Assembly (NCBI RefSeq): GCF_007109405.1
Contig: NZ_VJOY01000004.1
Span: forward strand, 186,001-250,000
Length of the DNA: 64,000 nucleotides
Source of the DNA: Pseudomonas mangiferae
Lineage (GTDB): Bacteria; Pseudomonadota; Gammaproteobacteria; Pseudomonadales; Pseudomonadaceae
Reading direction: 5' to 3'
The notes under the pieces are model-generated. The model saw only the letters and a program-made list of their open reading frames with translations. It did not search any database and was not told where the DNA came from. Shown here piece by piece: positions 1-14,067 of this stretch. The translations under genes were made by a program, and so were the position numbers. Numbering within the stretch: position 1 is the stretch's first letter; the number at the start of each line of letters is the position of its first letter.

Positions 1-77
1 ACCTGCCCGGGCTGGACCGTCCGGCCGGCGTGGACGCTGCGCTGCGCTGGACGCCGCCACCGGGCGATACGGTTTGA
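1..77 (+). CDS. tilS: TilS tRNA(Ile)-lysidine synthase, C-terminal end only
   Basis: The window opens inside a reading frame (codons from base 3) that ends in TGA at 75-77 and encodes about 24 residues ending GDTV. There is no domain to recognise in so short a piece. The call rests on synteny: in Pseudomonas, tilS, which modifies C34 of tRNA-Ile2 to lysidine, lies directly upstream of pyrG on the same strand. The 179-base gap to pyrG shows no clear terminator. Confidence 0.6.
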   Translation, partial: LPGLDRPAGVDAALRWTPPPGDTV

Positions 78-82
78 GCTGA

Positions 83-4164
<4,082 letters not shown>

Positions 4165-4181
4165 TACGCGCGTGGTAAAAG

Positions 4182-4207
4182 AGGGGCGGCGCGAGTCGCC
4201 CCTTTTT
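4182..4207 (+). terminator. Rho-independent terminator after eno
   Basis: GGGGCG at 4183-4188 pairs with CGCCCC at 4197-4202, followed by TTTTT at 4203-4207. It lies 18 bases after the eno stop codon. Confidence 0.8.
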
Positions 4208-4293
4208 CATGGGGCCACCTCGCCCCGGCGCCGGCCGGCGCTCCGCTCACGAAACCGGACGTTCCTTGACCTTGCCCATGCTGCTTCCGACCC

Positions 4294-4572
4294 ATGCGTA
4301 GTCCCTACTGGTTGTTCGTCGTGCTGATCCTGCTGCTGGCAGGGTTGCAGTATCGCCTGTGGGTGGGTGACGGCAGCCTTGCCCAGGTCACTGACCTCAA
4401 GCAGCAGATCTCCGACCAGAAGGGCGAGAACGAGCGCCTGCTGGAGCGCAACCGCATCCTCGAGGCGGAGGTGCTGGAGCTGAAAAAAGGCACCGAGACA
4501 GTCGAGGAGCGCGCCCGCCACGAACTGGGTATGGTCAAAGAGGGCGAAACCCTCTACCAGCTGGCGGAATGA
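4294..4572 (+). CDS. ftsB: Cell division protein FtsB
   Basis: Small bitopic inner-membrane protein of the FtsQLB divisome subcomplex. The 92-residue product begins with one membrane span (about residues 4-22, LFVVLILLLAGLQYRLW), followed by a heptad-like coiled coil (about 30-70) and a short periplasmic tail containing RARHELGMVKEGE. This layout and the place between eno and ispD match FtsB in other gammaproteobacteria. It overlaps ispD by four bases (ATGA). Confidence 0.95.
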   Translation: MRSPYWLFVVLILLLAGLQYRLWVGDGSLAQVTDLKQQISDQKGENERLLERNRILEAEVLELKKGTETVEERARHELGMVKEGETLYQLAE

Positions 4573-5285
4573 GTGACGCGTCCTACCAGGGGCCCGCCTT
4601 CTGGGTGGTGATCCCGGCGGCCGGCATCGGCACGCGGATGCGCGCTGACCGTCCCAAGCAATACCTCGAACTGGCCGGGCGCACCCTGCTGGAACATACC
4701 CTCGACTGTTTCCTCGATCATCCGGCCCTGAAGGGCCTGGTGGTCTGCCTCGCCGCCGACGATCCCTACTGGCCTCGGCTGCGCTGCGCCACCGACCCGC
4801 GCATCCAGGTGGCGGACGGTGGCGAGCAGCGGGCGGATTCGGTGCTGTCCGGCCTGCTGCGCCTGGCCGAGCGCGGTGCCCGCGAGGACGACTGGGTGCT
4901 GGTGCACGACGCCGCCCGCCCGAACCTGTCCCGTTTCGACCTGGACCACCTGCTGATGGAACTGGCCGACGACCCCGTGGGCGGGCTGCTGGCCGTTCCC
5001 GCGCGGGACACCCTCAAGCGGGCCGGCGCGGATGGCCGGGTGCGGGAAACCGTGGACCGCGCCGTGATCTGGCAGGCCTTCACCCCGCAGATGTTCCGCC
5101 ACGGCGCCCTGCACCGTGCCCTGGCCGACGCCCTGGTGGCGGACGTGGCGATCACCGACGAGGCTTCGGCCCTGGAGTGGGCGGGCCAGTCGCCGCGACT
5201 GGTGGAAGGTCGCGCCGACAACCTCAAGGTCACCCGCCCGGAAGACCTGGACTGGTTGCGCCAGCGCTGGGCCGGCAAGCGCTGA
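4569..5285 (+). CDS. ispD: 2-C-methyl-D-erythritol 4-phosphate cytidylyltransferase
   Basis: Third step of the MEP isoprenoid pathway: couples methylerythritol phosphate to CTP. The 238-residue product carries the nucleotide-binding start IPAAGIGTRMRADRPKQY (about residues 15-32) and the HDAARP motif near residue 115, both typical of IspD. Translation is probably coupled to ftsB. Its pathway partner ispF is 3.2 kb downstream, separated by the formaldehyde module rather than adjacent as in Escherichia coli. Confidence 0.97.
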   Translation: MSDASYQGPAFWVVIPAAGIGTRMRADRPKQYLELAGRTLLEHTLDCFLDHPALKGLVVCLAADDPYWPRLRCATDPRIQVADGGEQRADSVLSGLLRLAERGAREDDWVLVHDAARPNLSRFDLDHLLMELADDPVGGLLAVPARDTLKRAGADGRVRETVDRAVIWQAFTPQMFRHGALHRALADALVADVAITDEASALEWAGQSPRLVEGRADNLKVTRPEDLDWLRQRWAGKR

Positions 5286-5295
5286 GGCGCGTACC

Positions 5296-6189
5296 TCATG
5301 CGCTGCCGCGGTACTCCGGGCGCTGCGCCAATCCCTGCTTCAGCCAGTCCACCAGTTGCCGCACCTTCGGCGACAGGTGCCGCTGCTGCGGGTAGAGCGC
5401 CCAGACCGCGGTGTGAGGCGGCCGGTGCGGCTCCAGCAGGGAGACCAGTTCGCCGCTGCGCAGGTGCTCCAGCACATAGTAGTCGGGCAGCTGGCACAGG
5501 CCGAATCCTCGCAGCGCGGCATCCAGCACCGCCTGGCCGCTGTTGCAGCGCCAGTTGCCCTGCACCCTGATCGACGTCTCCCGGTCGCCTTGGGCGAAGG
5601 TCCAGTGGTCGCTGCTGCCCACCAGGCAGTTGTGCCGCGCTAGTTCCGACAGGCTGTGGGGGCGACCGTAGCGTGCCAGGTAAGCGGGCGATGCGCAGAG
5701 GAACATCGCCCGCGGCGCCAGTCGCGTGGCCACCAGCCGGGAGTCCGGCAGCCGGCCCAGGCGAATGGCCAGGTCCAGGTTTTCCTGGAGCAGGTCCAGC
5801 GGGCGGTTGCTCAATTCGATGTCCACTCGCAGCTGCGGGTGTTCGGCCATGAAGGCGTTCACCAGGGGCACCACGAACCGCTCGCCGTAGGCCACCGCGC
5901 ACGTCATCCGCAGCAACCCCTTGGGCTCGCCGGCCAAGTCGCCGATGGCGCGCATGGCTTCCTCGCGGGCGTCGATGAGCCGCTGGCAGTGCTGGAGGAA
6001 CGTCTGCCCGGCCTCGGTGAGGGTGACCCGGCGGGTGCTGCGGTAGAACAGCCGGGTCTGCAGGCGCTCTTCCAGTCGCGCGATCTGCCGGCTCACATGG
6101 GACGACGACAACCCCAGCCGCTCGGCACCGGCGCCGAAACGGCCGGTCTCCGCCACCGCGACGAATTCGTCCAGCCCTTCCCAGCCCAT
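5296..6189 (-). CDS. gfnR: LysR-family regulator next to formaldehyde detoxification genes (GfnR-like)
   Basis: A 297-residue LysR-type regulator with an N-terminal winged helix-turn-helix (about residues 5-62, including SSSHVSRQIARLEERL) and a C-terminal effector-binding domain. It is divergent from adhC across 123 bases, the classic LysR layout, so it probably controls adhC-fghA. The P. aeruginosa regulator at this locus has been named GfnR, for glutathione-dependent formaldehyde neutralisation. I infer orthology from position; I recall the name, not an alignment. Confidence 0.8.
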   Translation of the reverse strand: MGWEGLDEFVAVAETGRFGAGAERLGLSSSHVSRQIARLEERLQTRLFYRSTRRVTLTEAGQTFLQHCQRLIDAREEAMRAIGDLAGEPKGLLRMTCAVAYGERFVVPLVNAFMAEHPQLRVDIELSNRPLDLLQENLDLAIRLGRLPDSRLVATRLAPRAMFLCASPAYLARYGRPHSLSELARHNCLVGSSDHWTFAQGDRETSIRVQGNWRCNSGQAVLDAALRGFGLCQLPDYYVLEHLRSGELVSLLEPHRPPHTAVWALYPQQRHLSPKVRQLVDWLKQGLAQRPEYRGSA

Positions 6190-6267
6190 GGTGCACCTCG
6201 GCGCTGATTATCCCCGTATGGCAGCAATGTTTTGCAGGGCGCGCGATTATTCGTCAAGCGGCAATGA

Positions 6268-7425
<1,158 letters not shown>

Positions 7426-7521
7426 TCCGAAGGTGGATGACGCCGTCCCGGACGGCTCGCCCACCGGTATCGGTCGGTGGAAAACGCTTTGCGGTTTCCA
7501 CCCTACGCGAGAGCCTTGCCC

Positions 7522-8367
7522 ATGACCTTGGAAATCGTTTCCAGCAACAAGAGCTTTGGCGGCTGGCACAAGCGCTACCGCCACCGCGCCAGCGCCCTCA
7601 ACTGCGACATGGTGTTCGCCGTGTATCTGCCACCCCAGGCCGAGCAGGGCGAAAAGCTGCCGGTGCTCTACTGGCTGTCGGGCCTGACCTGCACCGACGA
7701 GAACTTCATGCAGAAGGCCGGCGCCCAGCGCCTGGCCGCCGAACTGGGGCTGATCATCGTCGCCCCGGACACCAGCCCCCGGGGCGATGGCGTGCCGGAT
7801 GACCCCGAAGGCGCCTGGGACTTCGGCCTCGGCGCCGGGTTCTACCTCAACGCCACCCAGGAGCCCTGGGCGCGCCACTACCGCATGTACGACTACGTGG
7901 TGCACGAGTTGCCGGCGCTGATCGAGGCACACTTCCCAGTCTCTGACCGCCGCGGCATCGCCGGCCATTCCATGGGGGGGCACGGCGCCCTGGTATGCGC
8001 CCTGAAGAACCCCGGTCGCTACCGCTCGGTCTCGGCCTTCGCGCCCATCGCCAATCCCCTCGAATGCCCCTGGGGCGAGAAGGCGTTCTCCCGCTACCTG
8101 GGGGATGATCGCGCCCGCTGGCGGGAATGGGACGCCTGCGCGCTGATCGCCGATGCCCGGGAGCGGCTGCCGCTCCTGGTGGACCAGGGCGATCGCGACG
8201 ACTTCCTCGAGACCCAGCTCAAGCCCCGCGCCCTGGAGGCCGCAGCCCAGGCCGCCGGCCACCCGCTGACCCTGCGCTTGCAGCCCGGCTACGACCACAG
8301 CTACCACTTCATCGCCAGCTTCATCGACGACCACCTCCGGCATCACGCCGAGGCTTTGCGCGGCTGA
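7522..8367 (+). CDS. fghA: S-formylglutathione hydrolase
   Basis: Hydrolyses S-formylglutathione to formate and glutathione, completing glutathione-dependent formaldehyde removal. It is an alpha/beta hydrolase of 281 residues with the nucleophile in GHSMGGHGA (near residue 150), the oxyanion region [10 protein letters not shown], and a late GYDHSYHF histidine. I choose ATG at 7522 ([14 protein letters not shown]), which matches the family start; the longer in-frame start at 7477 adds 15 unconserved residues. Confidence 0.96.
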   Translation: MTLEIVSSNKSFGGWHKRYRHRASALNCDMVFAVYLPPQAEQGEKLPVLYWLSGLTCTDENFMQKAGAQRLAAELGLIIVAPDTSPRGDGVPDDPEGAWDFGLGAGFYLNATQEPWARHYRMYDYVVHELPALIEAHFPVSDRRGIAGHSMGGHGALVCALKNPGRYRSVSAFAPIANPLECPWGEKAFSRYLGDDRARWREWDACALIADARERLPLLVDQGDRDDFLETQLKPRALEAAAQAAGHPLTLRLQPGYDHSYHFIASFIDDHLRHHAEALRG

Positions 8368-8385
8368 CGCGAGCCTGGTCATTGA

Positions 8386-8410
8386 GAAAGGGGCGCTGCG
8401 GCGCCCTTTC
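8386..8410 (+). terminator. Hairpin after fghA, probable terminator
   Basis: GAAAGGGGCGC at 8386-8396 pairs with GCGCCCTTTC at 8401-8410 around a TGCG loop, with one bulged G. The T run is short, so termination may be inefficient. Confidence 0.55.
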
Positions 8411-8517
8411 CCATGGATGGGGTTCCGATGGGCGCGGGCACGGGCCAGACGCTTTGTCCGCAGCGACGGGGCCTTTCGGTTAGAATCCCCGGCTGTCTTT
8501 CCAGGGCGTCTCTGACC

Positions 8518-8991
8518 ATGCGTATCGGCCACGGCTATGACGTGCACCGTTTCGGCGAGGGCGATTTCATCACCCTCGGCGGTGTGCGGATCCCCCATAA
8601 GTACGGGCTCATCGCCCATTCCGACGGCGACGTGCTGCTCCACGCGCTCGCCGACGCCCTGCTGGGCGCCGCCGCGCTGGGCGACATCGGCAAGCACTTC
8701 CCCGACACCGACCCCACCTTCAAGGGGGCCGACAGCCGCGCCCTGCTGCGTCATGTGGTCGGCTTGATCTCCGCCGGTGGCTGGCGGGTCGGCAACGTCG
8801 ACGCCACCATCGTCGCCCAGGCGCCGAAGATGGCGCCTCACATCGAGACCATGCGCGGCCATATCGCCGCCGACCTGGCGGTCGAGCTGGGCCAGGTCAA
8901 CGTCAAGGCCACCACCACCGAGCGGCTGGGCTTCACTGGGCGCGAGGAGGGCATCGCCGTGCATGCGGTGGCCCTGCTGTTGCCGGCATGA
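8518..8991 (+). CDS. ispF: 2-C-methyl-D-erythritol 2,4-cyclodiphosphate synthase
   Basis: Cyclises CDP-methylerythritol phosphate in the MEP pathway, two steps after IspD. The 157-residue product shows the signature [11 protein letters not shown] with the metal ligands Asp8 and His10, and [17 protein letters not shown] near residue 36. I choose ATG at 8518; the in-frame ATG at 8413 would add 35 unrelated residues. It overlaps truD by four bases (ATGA). Confidence 0.97.
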   Translation: MRIGHGYDVHRFGEGDFITLGGVRIPHKYGLIAHSDGDVLLHALADALLGAAALGDIGKHFPDTDPTFKGADSRALLRHVVGLISAGGWRVGNVDATIVAQAPKMAPHIETMRGHIAADLAVELGQVNVKATTTERLGFTGREEGIAVHAVALLLPA

Positions 8992-10046
8992 CCGAGGACC
9001 AACTGCTCGGCCCCCGGGCCCACGGCGCACCGGTGGCGCGTGCCGTGCTCAAGGCCAGTGCCGAGGACTTCCAGGTGGATGAGGTCCTGGACATTCCCCT
9101 AAGCGGCAGCGGCGAGCATCTCTGGCTGTGGGTCGAGAAGCGCGAGCTGAATACCGAGGAGGCGGCCCGTCGCCTGGCCCGGGCCGCCGGCGTGCCGTTG
9201 CGTACCGTCAGCTACGCGGGCCTGAAGGACCGCCAGGCCCTCACCCGCCAGTGGTTCAGCCTGCACCTGCCGGGCAAGGCCGATCCTGTCCTGGATGCAG
9301 CTGAGGACGACCAGTTGCGTATCCTCCAGCGCACCCGCCACGGGCGGAAGCTGCAGCGTGGTGCCCATTCCGCCAACGGCTTCACCCTGCGCCTGACCGG
9401 GCTGCAGGGTGACCACGCGGCGCTGGACGCCCGCCTGCAGCGCATCGCCGCCGAGGGCGTGCCCAACTATTTCGGCCTGCAGCGCTTCGGCTTCCAGGGC
9501 GGCAACCTCCACGACGCCCGTTCGTTCGCCGAACGGGGCGAGCTGCCCGTCCCGCGCAACCAGCGCTCGCGACTGCTTTCCACCGCCCGCAGCTACCTGT
9601 TCAACCGGGTGCTGGCGGAGCGGGTCGCGGCCGGCACGTGGGATCGCGCCTTGGTAGGCGACCTGCTGGCGTTCACTGACAGCCGCAGCTTCTTCATGGC
9701 TGGCGAGGCCGAGTGCGTCGACCCGCGCCTGGCGGAGCTGGACCTGCACCCCACGGGGCCGCTGTGGGGCCAGGGCGCGTCCCCGGCCGGCGGCGTCGCC
9801 CAAGGGCTGGAGCAGGCGCTGGCCGGGGCCGAGCCCGCCCTGGCCGCCTGGCTGGCCAACGCCGGGCTCGAGCAGGAACGGCGCATTCTGCGCCTCCCCA
9901 TCGGCAGGCTGACGTGGCATTATCCCGGGCTCGATGTTCTGCAACTGGAATTCGTCCTGCCGGCCGGTTGTTTCGCCACCATGATGGTGCGCGAACTCGT
10001 GGAACTGCTGCCGGCCGAGTCGATGGACAACCCATGCGTATTCTGA
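8988..10046 (+). CDS. truD: tRNA pseudouridine(13) synthase
   Basis: Converts U13 of tRNA-Glu to pseudouridine. The 352-residue product has the TruD catalytic motif [14 protein letters not shown] near residue 80, where the Asp is the nucleophile, and the [14 protein letters not shown] stretch near residue 160. It overlaps ispF at its start by four bases and surE at its end by 13, so ispF-truD-surE-pcm is one tightly packed translational unit. Confidence 0.96.
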   Translation: MTEDQLLGPRAHGAPVARAVLKASAEDFQVDEVLDIPLSGSGEHLWLWVEKRELNTEEAARRLARAAGVPLRTVSYAGLKDRQALTRQWFSLHLPGKADPVLDAAEDDQLRILQRTRHGRKLQRGAHSANGFTLRLTGLQGDHAALDARLQRIAAEGVPNYFGLQRFGFQGGNLHDARSFAERGELPVPRNQRSRLLSTARSYLFNRVLAERVAAGTWDRALVGDLLAFTDSRSFFMAGEAECVDPRLAELDLHPTGPLWGQGASPAGGVAQGLEQALAGAEPALAAWLANAGLEQERRILRLPIGRLTWHYPGLDVLQLEFVLPAGCFATMMVRELVELLPAESMDNPCVF

Positions 10047-10783
10047 TCGCCAACGACGACGGGGTGACTGCACCCGGCCTCGCCGCGCTTTACGACGCGC
10101 TGGCCACGGACCACGACTGCGTGGTGATCGCCCCGGACCAGGACCGGAGCGGCGCCAGCAGTTCGCTCACCCTCGACCGTCCGTTGTACCCCCATCACCT
10201 GCCCAACGGCTTCATCGGTGTAGACGGCACGCCGACCGATTGCGTGCACCTGGGCATCAACGGCCTGCTGGACCCGGCGCCTGACATGGTGGTGGCGGGG
10301 ATCAACCTGGGGGCGAACCTGGGGGATGACGTGCTCTATTCAGGCACCGTCGCCGCCGCCCTGGAGGGGCGTTTCCTCGGGCGCACGGCGTTTGCCTTCT
10401 CGCTGCTGTCGCGGCAGAGCGACAACCTGGCCACCGCCGCCTATTTCGCCCGGCGGCTGGTAGCGGCCCACGAACGCCTGGATCTGCCACCGCGCACGGT
10501 GCTCAACATCAACGTGCCGAACCTGCCGCTCGAGAACATCCAAGGCATCCAGCTGACCCGCCTCGGCCACCGCGCCCGGGCCGCCCAGCCGGCCACCCTG
10601 GTGAACCCGCGGGGCAAGCGTGGCTACTGGATCGCCGCCGCTGGCGACGCCGACGATGCCGGCCCCGGCACCGACTTCCATGCGGTGCTGCAGGGCTACG
10701 TGTCGGTGACCCCGCTGAAACTGGATCGTACGTTCAACGAGGCGTTTCCCAGCCTCGATGGCTGGCTGGAGGGCCTGCTTTGA
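10034..10783 (+). CDS. surE: 5'/3'-nucleotidase SurE
   Basis: Metal-dependent survival-phase nucleotidase that dephosphorylates nucleoside monophosphates. The 249-residue product begins [11 protein letters not shown], with the metal-binding Asp-Asp pair at residues 8-9, followed by the family stretch [12 protein letters not shown]. The start at 10034 lies inside truD. The stop codon shares one base with an ATG of pcm. Confidence 0.96.
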   Translation: MRILIANDDGVTAPGLAALYDALATDHDCVVIAPDQDRSGASSSLTLDRPLYPHHLPNGFIGVDGTPTDCVHLGINGLLDPAPDMVVAGINLGANLGDDVLYSGTVAAALEGRFLGRTAFAFSLLSRQSDNLATAAYFARRLVAAHERLDLPPRTVLNINVPNLPLENIQGIQLTRLGHRARAAQPATLVNPRGKRGYWIAAAGDADDAGPGTDFHAVLQGYVSVTPLKLDRTFNEAFPSLDGWLEGLL

Positions 10784-11460
10784 TGGCGCGTGAAAAGGAC
10801 CATTTGCTGCGCGGCGGCATCGGCATGACGTCGCAACGGACCCGCGAGCGTCTGATCGAGCGTCTCTACGACGAAGGGCTGTCCAACGCCCGGGTGCTGG
10901 AGGTGATCCGCCGGACTCCCCGCCACCTGTTCGTCGACGAGGCATTGGCGCACCGTGCCTACGAAGACACCGCGCTGCCCATCGGCCATAACCAGACCAT
11001 TTCCCAGCCCTACATTGTCGGGCGCATGACCGAGCTGCTGCTGGCGGGCGGTCCGCTGGACAAGGTGATGGAGATCGGTACCGGGTCCGGCTACCAGACC
11101 GCGGTCCTCGCCCAATTGGTGGAGCGTGTCTTTTCCGTCGAGCGGATCCAGAGCCTGCAGGACCGCGCCAAGGAACGCCTGGTCGAGCTGAAACTGCGCA
11201 ACGTGGTCTTCCGCTGGGGCGATGGCTGGGAGGGCTGGCCGGCGCTGGCGCCCTACAACGGCATCCTGGTCACCGCCGCCGCCACCGAAGTGCCCCAGGC
11301 CTTGCTGGACCAGCTGGCCCCCGGCGGGCGCCTGGTGATCCCGGTGGGCGCCGGCGATGTCCAGCAACTGATGTTGATCGTGCGCGAAGAAAACGGCTTT
11401 TCCCGGCACCTGCTGGACGCGGTTCGCTTCGTTCCGCTGCGCAATGGCCCATTGGCCTGA
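10783..11460 (+). CDS. pcm: Protein-L-isoaspartate O-methyltransferase
   Basis: Repairs isomerised aspartyl residues in ageing proteins using S-adenosylmethionine. The SAM site is [13 protein letters not shown]. Two starts are possible. ATG 10783 overlaps the surE stop by one base and has GGAGGG upstream, giving 225 residues; ATG 10825 ([10 protein letters not shown]) matches the shorter E. coli start and gives 211. I favour 10783 because of its ribosome-binding site. The surE-pcm-nlpD-rpoS order is the classic stationary-phase cluster. Confidence 0.93.
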   Translation: MAREKDHLLRGGIGMTSQRTRERLIERLYDEGLSNARVLEVIRRTPRHLFVDEALAHRAYEDTALPIGHNQTISQPYIVGRMTELLLAGGPLDKVMEIGTGSGYQTAVLAQLVERVFSVERIQSLQDRAKERLVELKLRNVVFRWGDGWEGWPALAPYNGILVTAAATEVPQALLDQLAPGGRLVIPVGAGDVQQLMLIVREENGFSRHLLDAVRFVPLRNGPLA

Positions 11461-11560
11461 GATTTTTGCCCGGGTTGCGGTCTAGATCGCTGACCGTCGC
11501 TGGTGAGGCGGCGGTTTTCCGGCAGAATAGATGCATTCCAGACAATAAAAGGGGAGAGGC

Positions 11561-12466
11561 GTGGGCCTGACGGCTATTCGGCAGAGCATTCTTATCGGCA
11601 CGCCCGGGTTCCCCCTGTTGTCGGCCCTCATACTGAGTGGCCTGCTGGTCGGCTGCAGCAGCACGCCGCGCGATGGCGTCCAGGTCGTGGACCGCAATGG
11701 CAACCCGGTGCAGAAGCGCACGCCCATCACCACCGGCCAGCACCTGGTGCAGCGGGGTGAAACCCTCTATTCCATCGCGTTCCGTTATGGCTGGGACTGG
11801 AAGGAACTGGCCGCCTTCAACCGGATTCCGCCGCCCTACGTGATCCGTCCGGGGCAGCACATCCGCTTCGGCAATGGGCCTGCATCCGATACTCGTGTGG
11901 CGACCGCCGCTCCGACCACGCCGGCACCGGTTCCACGCTCCACTTCCACCACTTCCACCACTACCACCAGCGGCTCGCCGAAGACCTCCACGTCCACCGT
12001 CACGGTGACCACCGTTCCGCTGCCGCCGAGCCCCTCGTCCCCCTCTGCCACGACCGCGCCGACCCCCGTTCCGGCCAGTCCCGGCGCGCGTTCGGCGAGC
12101 GGTTGGGCATGGCCGGCGGGGGGCCTGCTGATCGGTCGTTTCTCCTCAAACGGAAGTTTGAATAAAGGCATTGATATCGCCGGGGAATTAGGACAGCCTG
12201 TTTTAGCTGCGTCGGATGGGACGGTGGTGTACGCCGGAAGTGGTTTGCGGGGCTACGGCGAACTGATCATCATCAAGCACAGCGATACCTACGTGAGCGC
12301 CTACGGTCACAACCGCAGGCTGCTGGTGAAGGAGGGACAGCAGGTCAAGGCCGGGCAGACCATTGCCGAAATGGGATCCACGGGAGCCGACCGGGTGAAA
12401 CTTCATTTCGAGATTCGCCGCCAGGGCAAACCTGTAGATCCTTTGCAATATCTGCCGCGTCGCTGA
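11561..12466 (+). CDS. nlpD: NlpD-type lipoprotein, amidase activator
   Basis: Outer-membrane lipoprotein that in E. coli activates the amidase AmiC during septal peptidoglycan splitting. The 301-residue product has a GTG start after GGGGAG, a lipobox ending LLVGC, a LysM domain (about 60-105, HLVQRGETLYSIAFRYGW), a Thr/Ser/Pro-rich linker (about 110-175) and a C-terminal M23/LytM domain. That domain lacks normal metal ligands (NKGIDI instead of HxGxD, KLHFEIR instead of HLHFEIR), as expected of a non-catalytic activator. The rpoS promoter region lies inside this gene. Confidence 0.95.
   Translation: MGLTAIRQSILIGTPGFPLLSALILSGLLVGCSSTPRDGVQVVDRNGNPVQKRTPITTGQHLVQRGETLYSIAFRYGWDWKELAAFNRIPPPYVIRPGQHIRFGNGPASDTRVATAAPTTPAPVPRSTSTTSTTTTSGSPKTSTSTVTVTTVPLPPSPSSPSATTAPTPVPASPGARSASGWAWPAGGLLIGRFSSNGSLNKGIDIAGELGQPVLAASDGTVVYAGSGLRGYGELIIIKHSDTYVSAYGHNRRLLVKEGQQVKAGQTIAEMGSTGADRVKLHFEIRRQGKPVDPLQYLPRR
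12147..12160 (+). promoter_or_regulatory. PsrA-type palindrome in the rpoS promoter region
   Basis: CAAAC at 12147-12151, a four-base spacer, and GTTTG at 12156-12160 form a perfect palindrome matching the PsrA site (G/C)AAAC-N2-4-GTTT(G/C) as I recall it. It lies inside nlpD, about 410 bases upstream of the rpoS start. PsrA is a TetR-family fatty-acid sensor that activates rpoS in P. putida and P. aeruginosa from a site within nlpD. The surrounding bases are more AT-rich than the rest of nlpD, as expected of a promoter region. Confidence 0.75.
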
Positions 12467-12567
12467 CCCGCGGCTCAGCCGTCACCCGCGTGGGAGGACT
12501 GGCTCAGGGGAACCAAGGATAAGGCTCCCACCGGGCTTGTTGTCGAACTCAGCACGGGACAATAACA

Positions 12568-13566
12568 ATGGCACTCAACAAAGAAGCGCCGGAGTTTGAC
12601 GTCGACGATGAGATGCTCCTCATGGAGCCCGATATCGTCATGGACGAGGTATTGAATGAGGAAGCGTTTCCTCCGGCAACCAAATCCAAGGGCGCCAACT
12701 CGCTCAAGCAGCACAAGTACATCGATTACACGCGCGCACTCGACGCGACCCAGCTCTACCTCAACGAAATCGGCTTTTCCCCCCTCCTGACCCCCGAAGA
12801 AGAAGTGCACTTCGCGCGCCTGGCGCAGAAGGGCGATCCGGCGGGTCGCAAGCGCATGATCGAAAGCAACCTGCGGCTGGTGGTGAAGATCGCCCGGCGC
12901 TACGTCAACCGTGGGCTGTCGCTGCTCGACCTGATCGAGGAAGGCAACCTGGGTCTGATCCGCGCCGTGGAGAAATTCGACCCGGAGCGCGGTTTCCGCT
13001 TCTCCACCTACGCCACCTGGTGGATTCGCCAGACCATCGAACGGGCGATCATGAACCAGACCCGGACCATCCGGTTGCCCATCCATGTGGTCAAGGAGCT
13101 CAATGTCTACCTGCGCGCCGCGCGGGAGCTGACCCAGAAGCTCGACCATGAGCCGTCCGCGGAGGAAATCGCCCACCTGCTGGAGAAGCCGGTCGAGGAG
13201 GTCAAGCGGATGCTGGGCCTCAACGAGCGGGTTACCTCGGTGGATGTCTCCCTCGGCCCAGACTCGGACAAGACCCTGCTGGATACCCTGACGGACGACC
13301 GGCCTACCGATCCCTGCGAGTTGCTGCAGGATGACGATCTCAGCCAGAGCATCGACCAGTGGCTGTCGGAACTTACCGACAAGCAGCGGGAGGTTGTGGT
13401 CCGGCGCTTCGGCCTGCGCGGCCATGAAAGCTGCACCCTGGAAGAAGTCGGTCAGGAAATCGGTCTAACTCGTGAGCGCGTGAGGCAGATTCAGGTGGAG
13501 GCGCTCAAACGCCTGCGCGAGATTCTCGAGAAGAATGGTCTGTCCAGCGATTCGCTGTTCCAGTAG
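12568..13566 (+). CDS. rpoS: RNA polymerase sigma factor RpoS
   Basis: Stationary-phase and general-stress sigma factor. The 332-residue product has sigma regions 1.2 to 4: the [20 protein letters not shown] region 2.2, the [17 protein letters not shown] region 2.4 that reads the -10 element, and the C-terminal [20 protein letters not shown] helix-turn-helix for the -35 element. It is followed at once by a strong terminator. Confidence 0.98.
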   Translation: MALNKEAPEFDVDDEMLLMEPDIVMDEVLNEEAFPPATKSKGANSLKQHKYIDYTRALDATQLYLNEIGFSPLLTPEEEVHFARLAQKGDPAGRKRMIESNLRLVVKIARRYVNRGLSLLDLIEEGNLGLIRAVEKFDPERGFRFSTYATWWIRQTIERAIMNQTRTIRLPIHVVKELNVYLRAARELTQKLDHEPSAEEIAHLLEKPVEEVKRMLGLNERVTSVDVSLGPDSDKTLLDTLTDDRPTDPCELLQDDDLSQSIDQWLSELTDKQREVVVRRFGLRGHESCTLEEVGQEIGLTRERVRQIQVEALKRLREILEKNGLSSDSLFQ

Positions 13567-13580
13567 CGAAGCGTGCTAGT

Positions 13581-13617
13581 AAAAAGAAAACCCGGCCTAG
13601 GCCGGGTTTTCTTTTTT
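13581..13617 (+). terminator. Rho-independent terminator after rpoS
   Basis: AAAACCCGGCCTAGGCCGGGTTTT at 13587-13610 is a perfect inverted repeat followed by CTTTTTT. The A-rich left flank at 13581-13590 would give a T run on the other strand, so it may work in both directions. Confidence 0.9.
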
Positions 13618-13692
13618 GGGCGATTCCAGGCTTCCCCTGCACCAGCAGCGAAGCCGCTAATAAGAATGGTTCTCCGCCTTTGCGCCTCGATC

Positions 13693-13710
13693 TGTAAGTC
13701 TTCACTTACA
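13693..13710 (+). promoter_or_regulatory. GacA-binding upstream activating sequence of rsmZ
   Basis: TGTAAG at 13693-13698 and CTTACA at 13705-13710, separated by six bases, match the GacA box TGTAAG-N6-CTTACA exactly. It lies about 190 bases upstream of the predicted rsmZ start, the distance seen for rsmZ in other pseudomonads. The response regulator GacA binds here to switch on the small RNA. Confidence 0.92.
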
Positions 13711-13779
13711 GGTGTTGTAGGAGAAGGGTCGAAAACAGCAGAGTTTGGAGCCCGAATAATCAGCGAATCAAGCTAAGTC

Positions 13780-13810
13780 TTTGTTTATAAAATGTTTTAT
13801 TTTATACATT
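13780..13810. promoter_or_regulatory. AT-rich tract between the GacA box and the rsmZ promoter
   Basis: An almost pure A/T run containing TTTATAAAATGTTTTATTTT stands out in a GC-rich chromosome. In P. aeruginosa the H-NS-like proteins MvaT and MvaU bind AT-rich DNA upstream of rsmZ, so this is a likely silencing or bending site. The role is inferred from position and base composition. Confidence 0.5.
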
Positions 13811-13847
13811 CGAGCAGGGTGTCGTGCATGGCCTGGAAAAACCGCTC

Positions 13848-13875
13848 TTGTCCGGCCCGCCTGGATCATTAATAT
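13848..13875 (+). promoter_or_regulatory. rsmZ promoter
   Basis: TTGTCC at 13848-13853 and TAATAT at 13870-13875 with a 16-base spacer. The -10 element ends eight bases before the predicted first base of rsmZ at 13883. Confidence 0.7.
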
Positions 13876-13882
13876 CACTCCT

Positions 13883-14012
13883 GCGTACAGGGAATGACGC
13901 AACCGGAAAGGAATCCGGTCAGGACGTCGCAGGATGCGACTCATCAGGATGATGAAAGGGAAAACAAGGAGTAGGGACAAAAGAGTGGGCGGGTAACTCC
14001 GCCCCTTTTTTT
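13883..14012 (+). ncRNA. rsmZ: RsmZ small RNA, sponge for RsmA/CsrA-type translational repressors
   Basis: RsmZ titrates RsmA-family proteins away from mRNAs under Gac control. About 130 bases hold nine GGA triplets, most as AGGA or AGGGA. They sit in hairpin loops: GCGT/ACGC (13883-13900, loop with AGGGA), ACCGGA/TCCGGT (13902-13919, loop AAGGAA), GTCGC/GCGAC (13926-13940, loop AGGAT) and TCATC/GATGA (13941-13955, loop AGGAT). A single-stranded stretch with AAGGAG and AGGGA follows. The terminator is GGGCGG/CCGCCC (13987-14004) then seven Ts. The place between rpoS and fdxA is the rsmZ locus of Pseudomonas. Confidence 0.93.
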
Positions 14013-14026
14013 GCCCGCGAAAAATG

Positions 14027-14051
14027 AAAAGCCCGCGCAGGGCGGGCTTTT
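14027..14051 (-). terminator. Terminator between rsmZ and fdxA
   Basis: AAAAGCCCGC at 14027-14036 pairs with GCGGGCTTTT at 14042-14051. On the minus strand the stem is followed by a T run, so it ends fdxA. On the plus strand it would be a second stop for rsmZ read-through. Confidence 0.85.
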
Positions 14052-14067
14052 TCTGAGTGCGAGAGAC

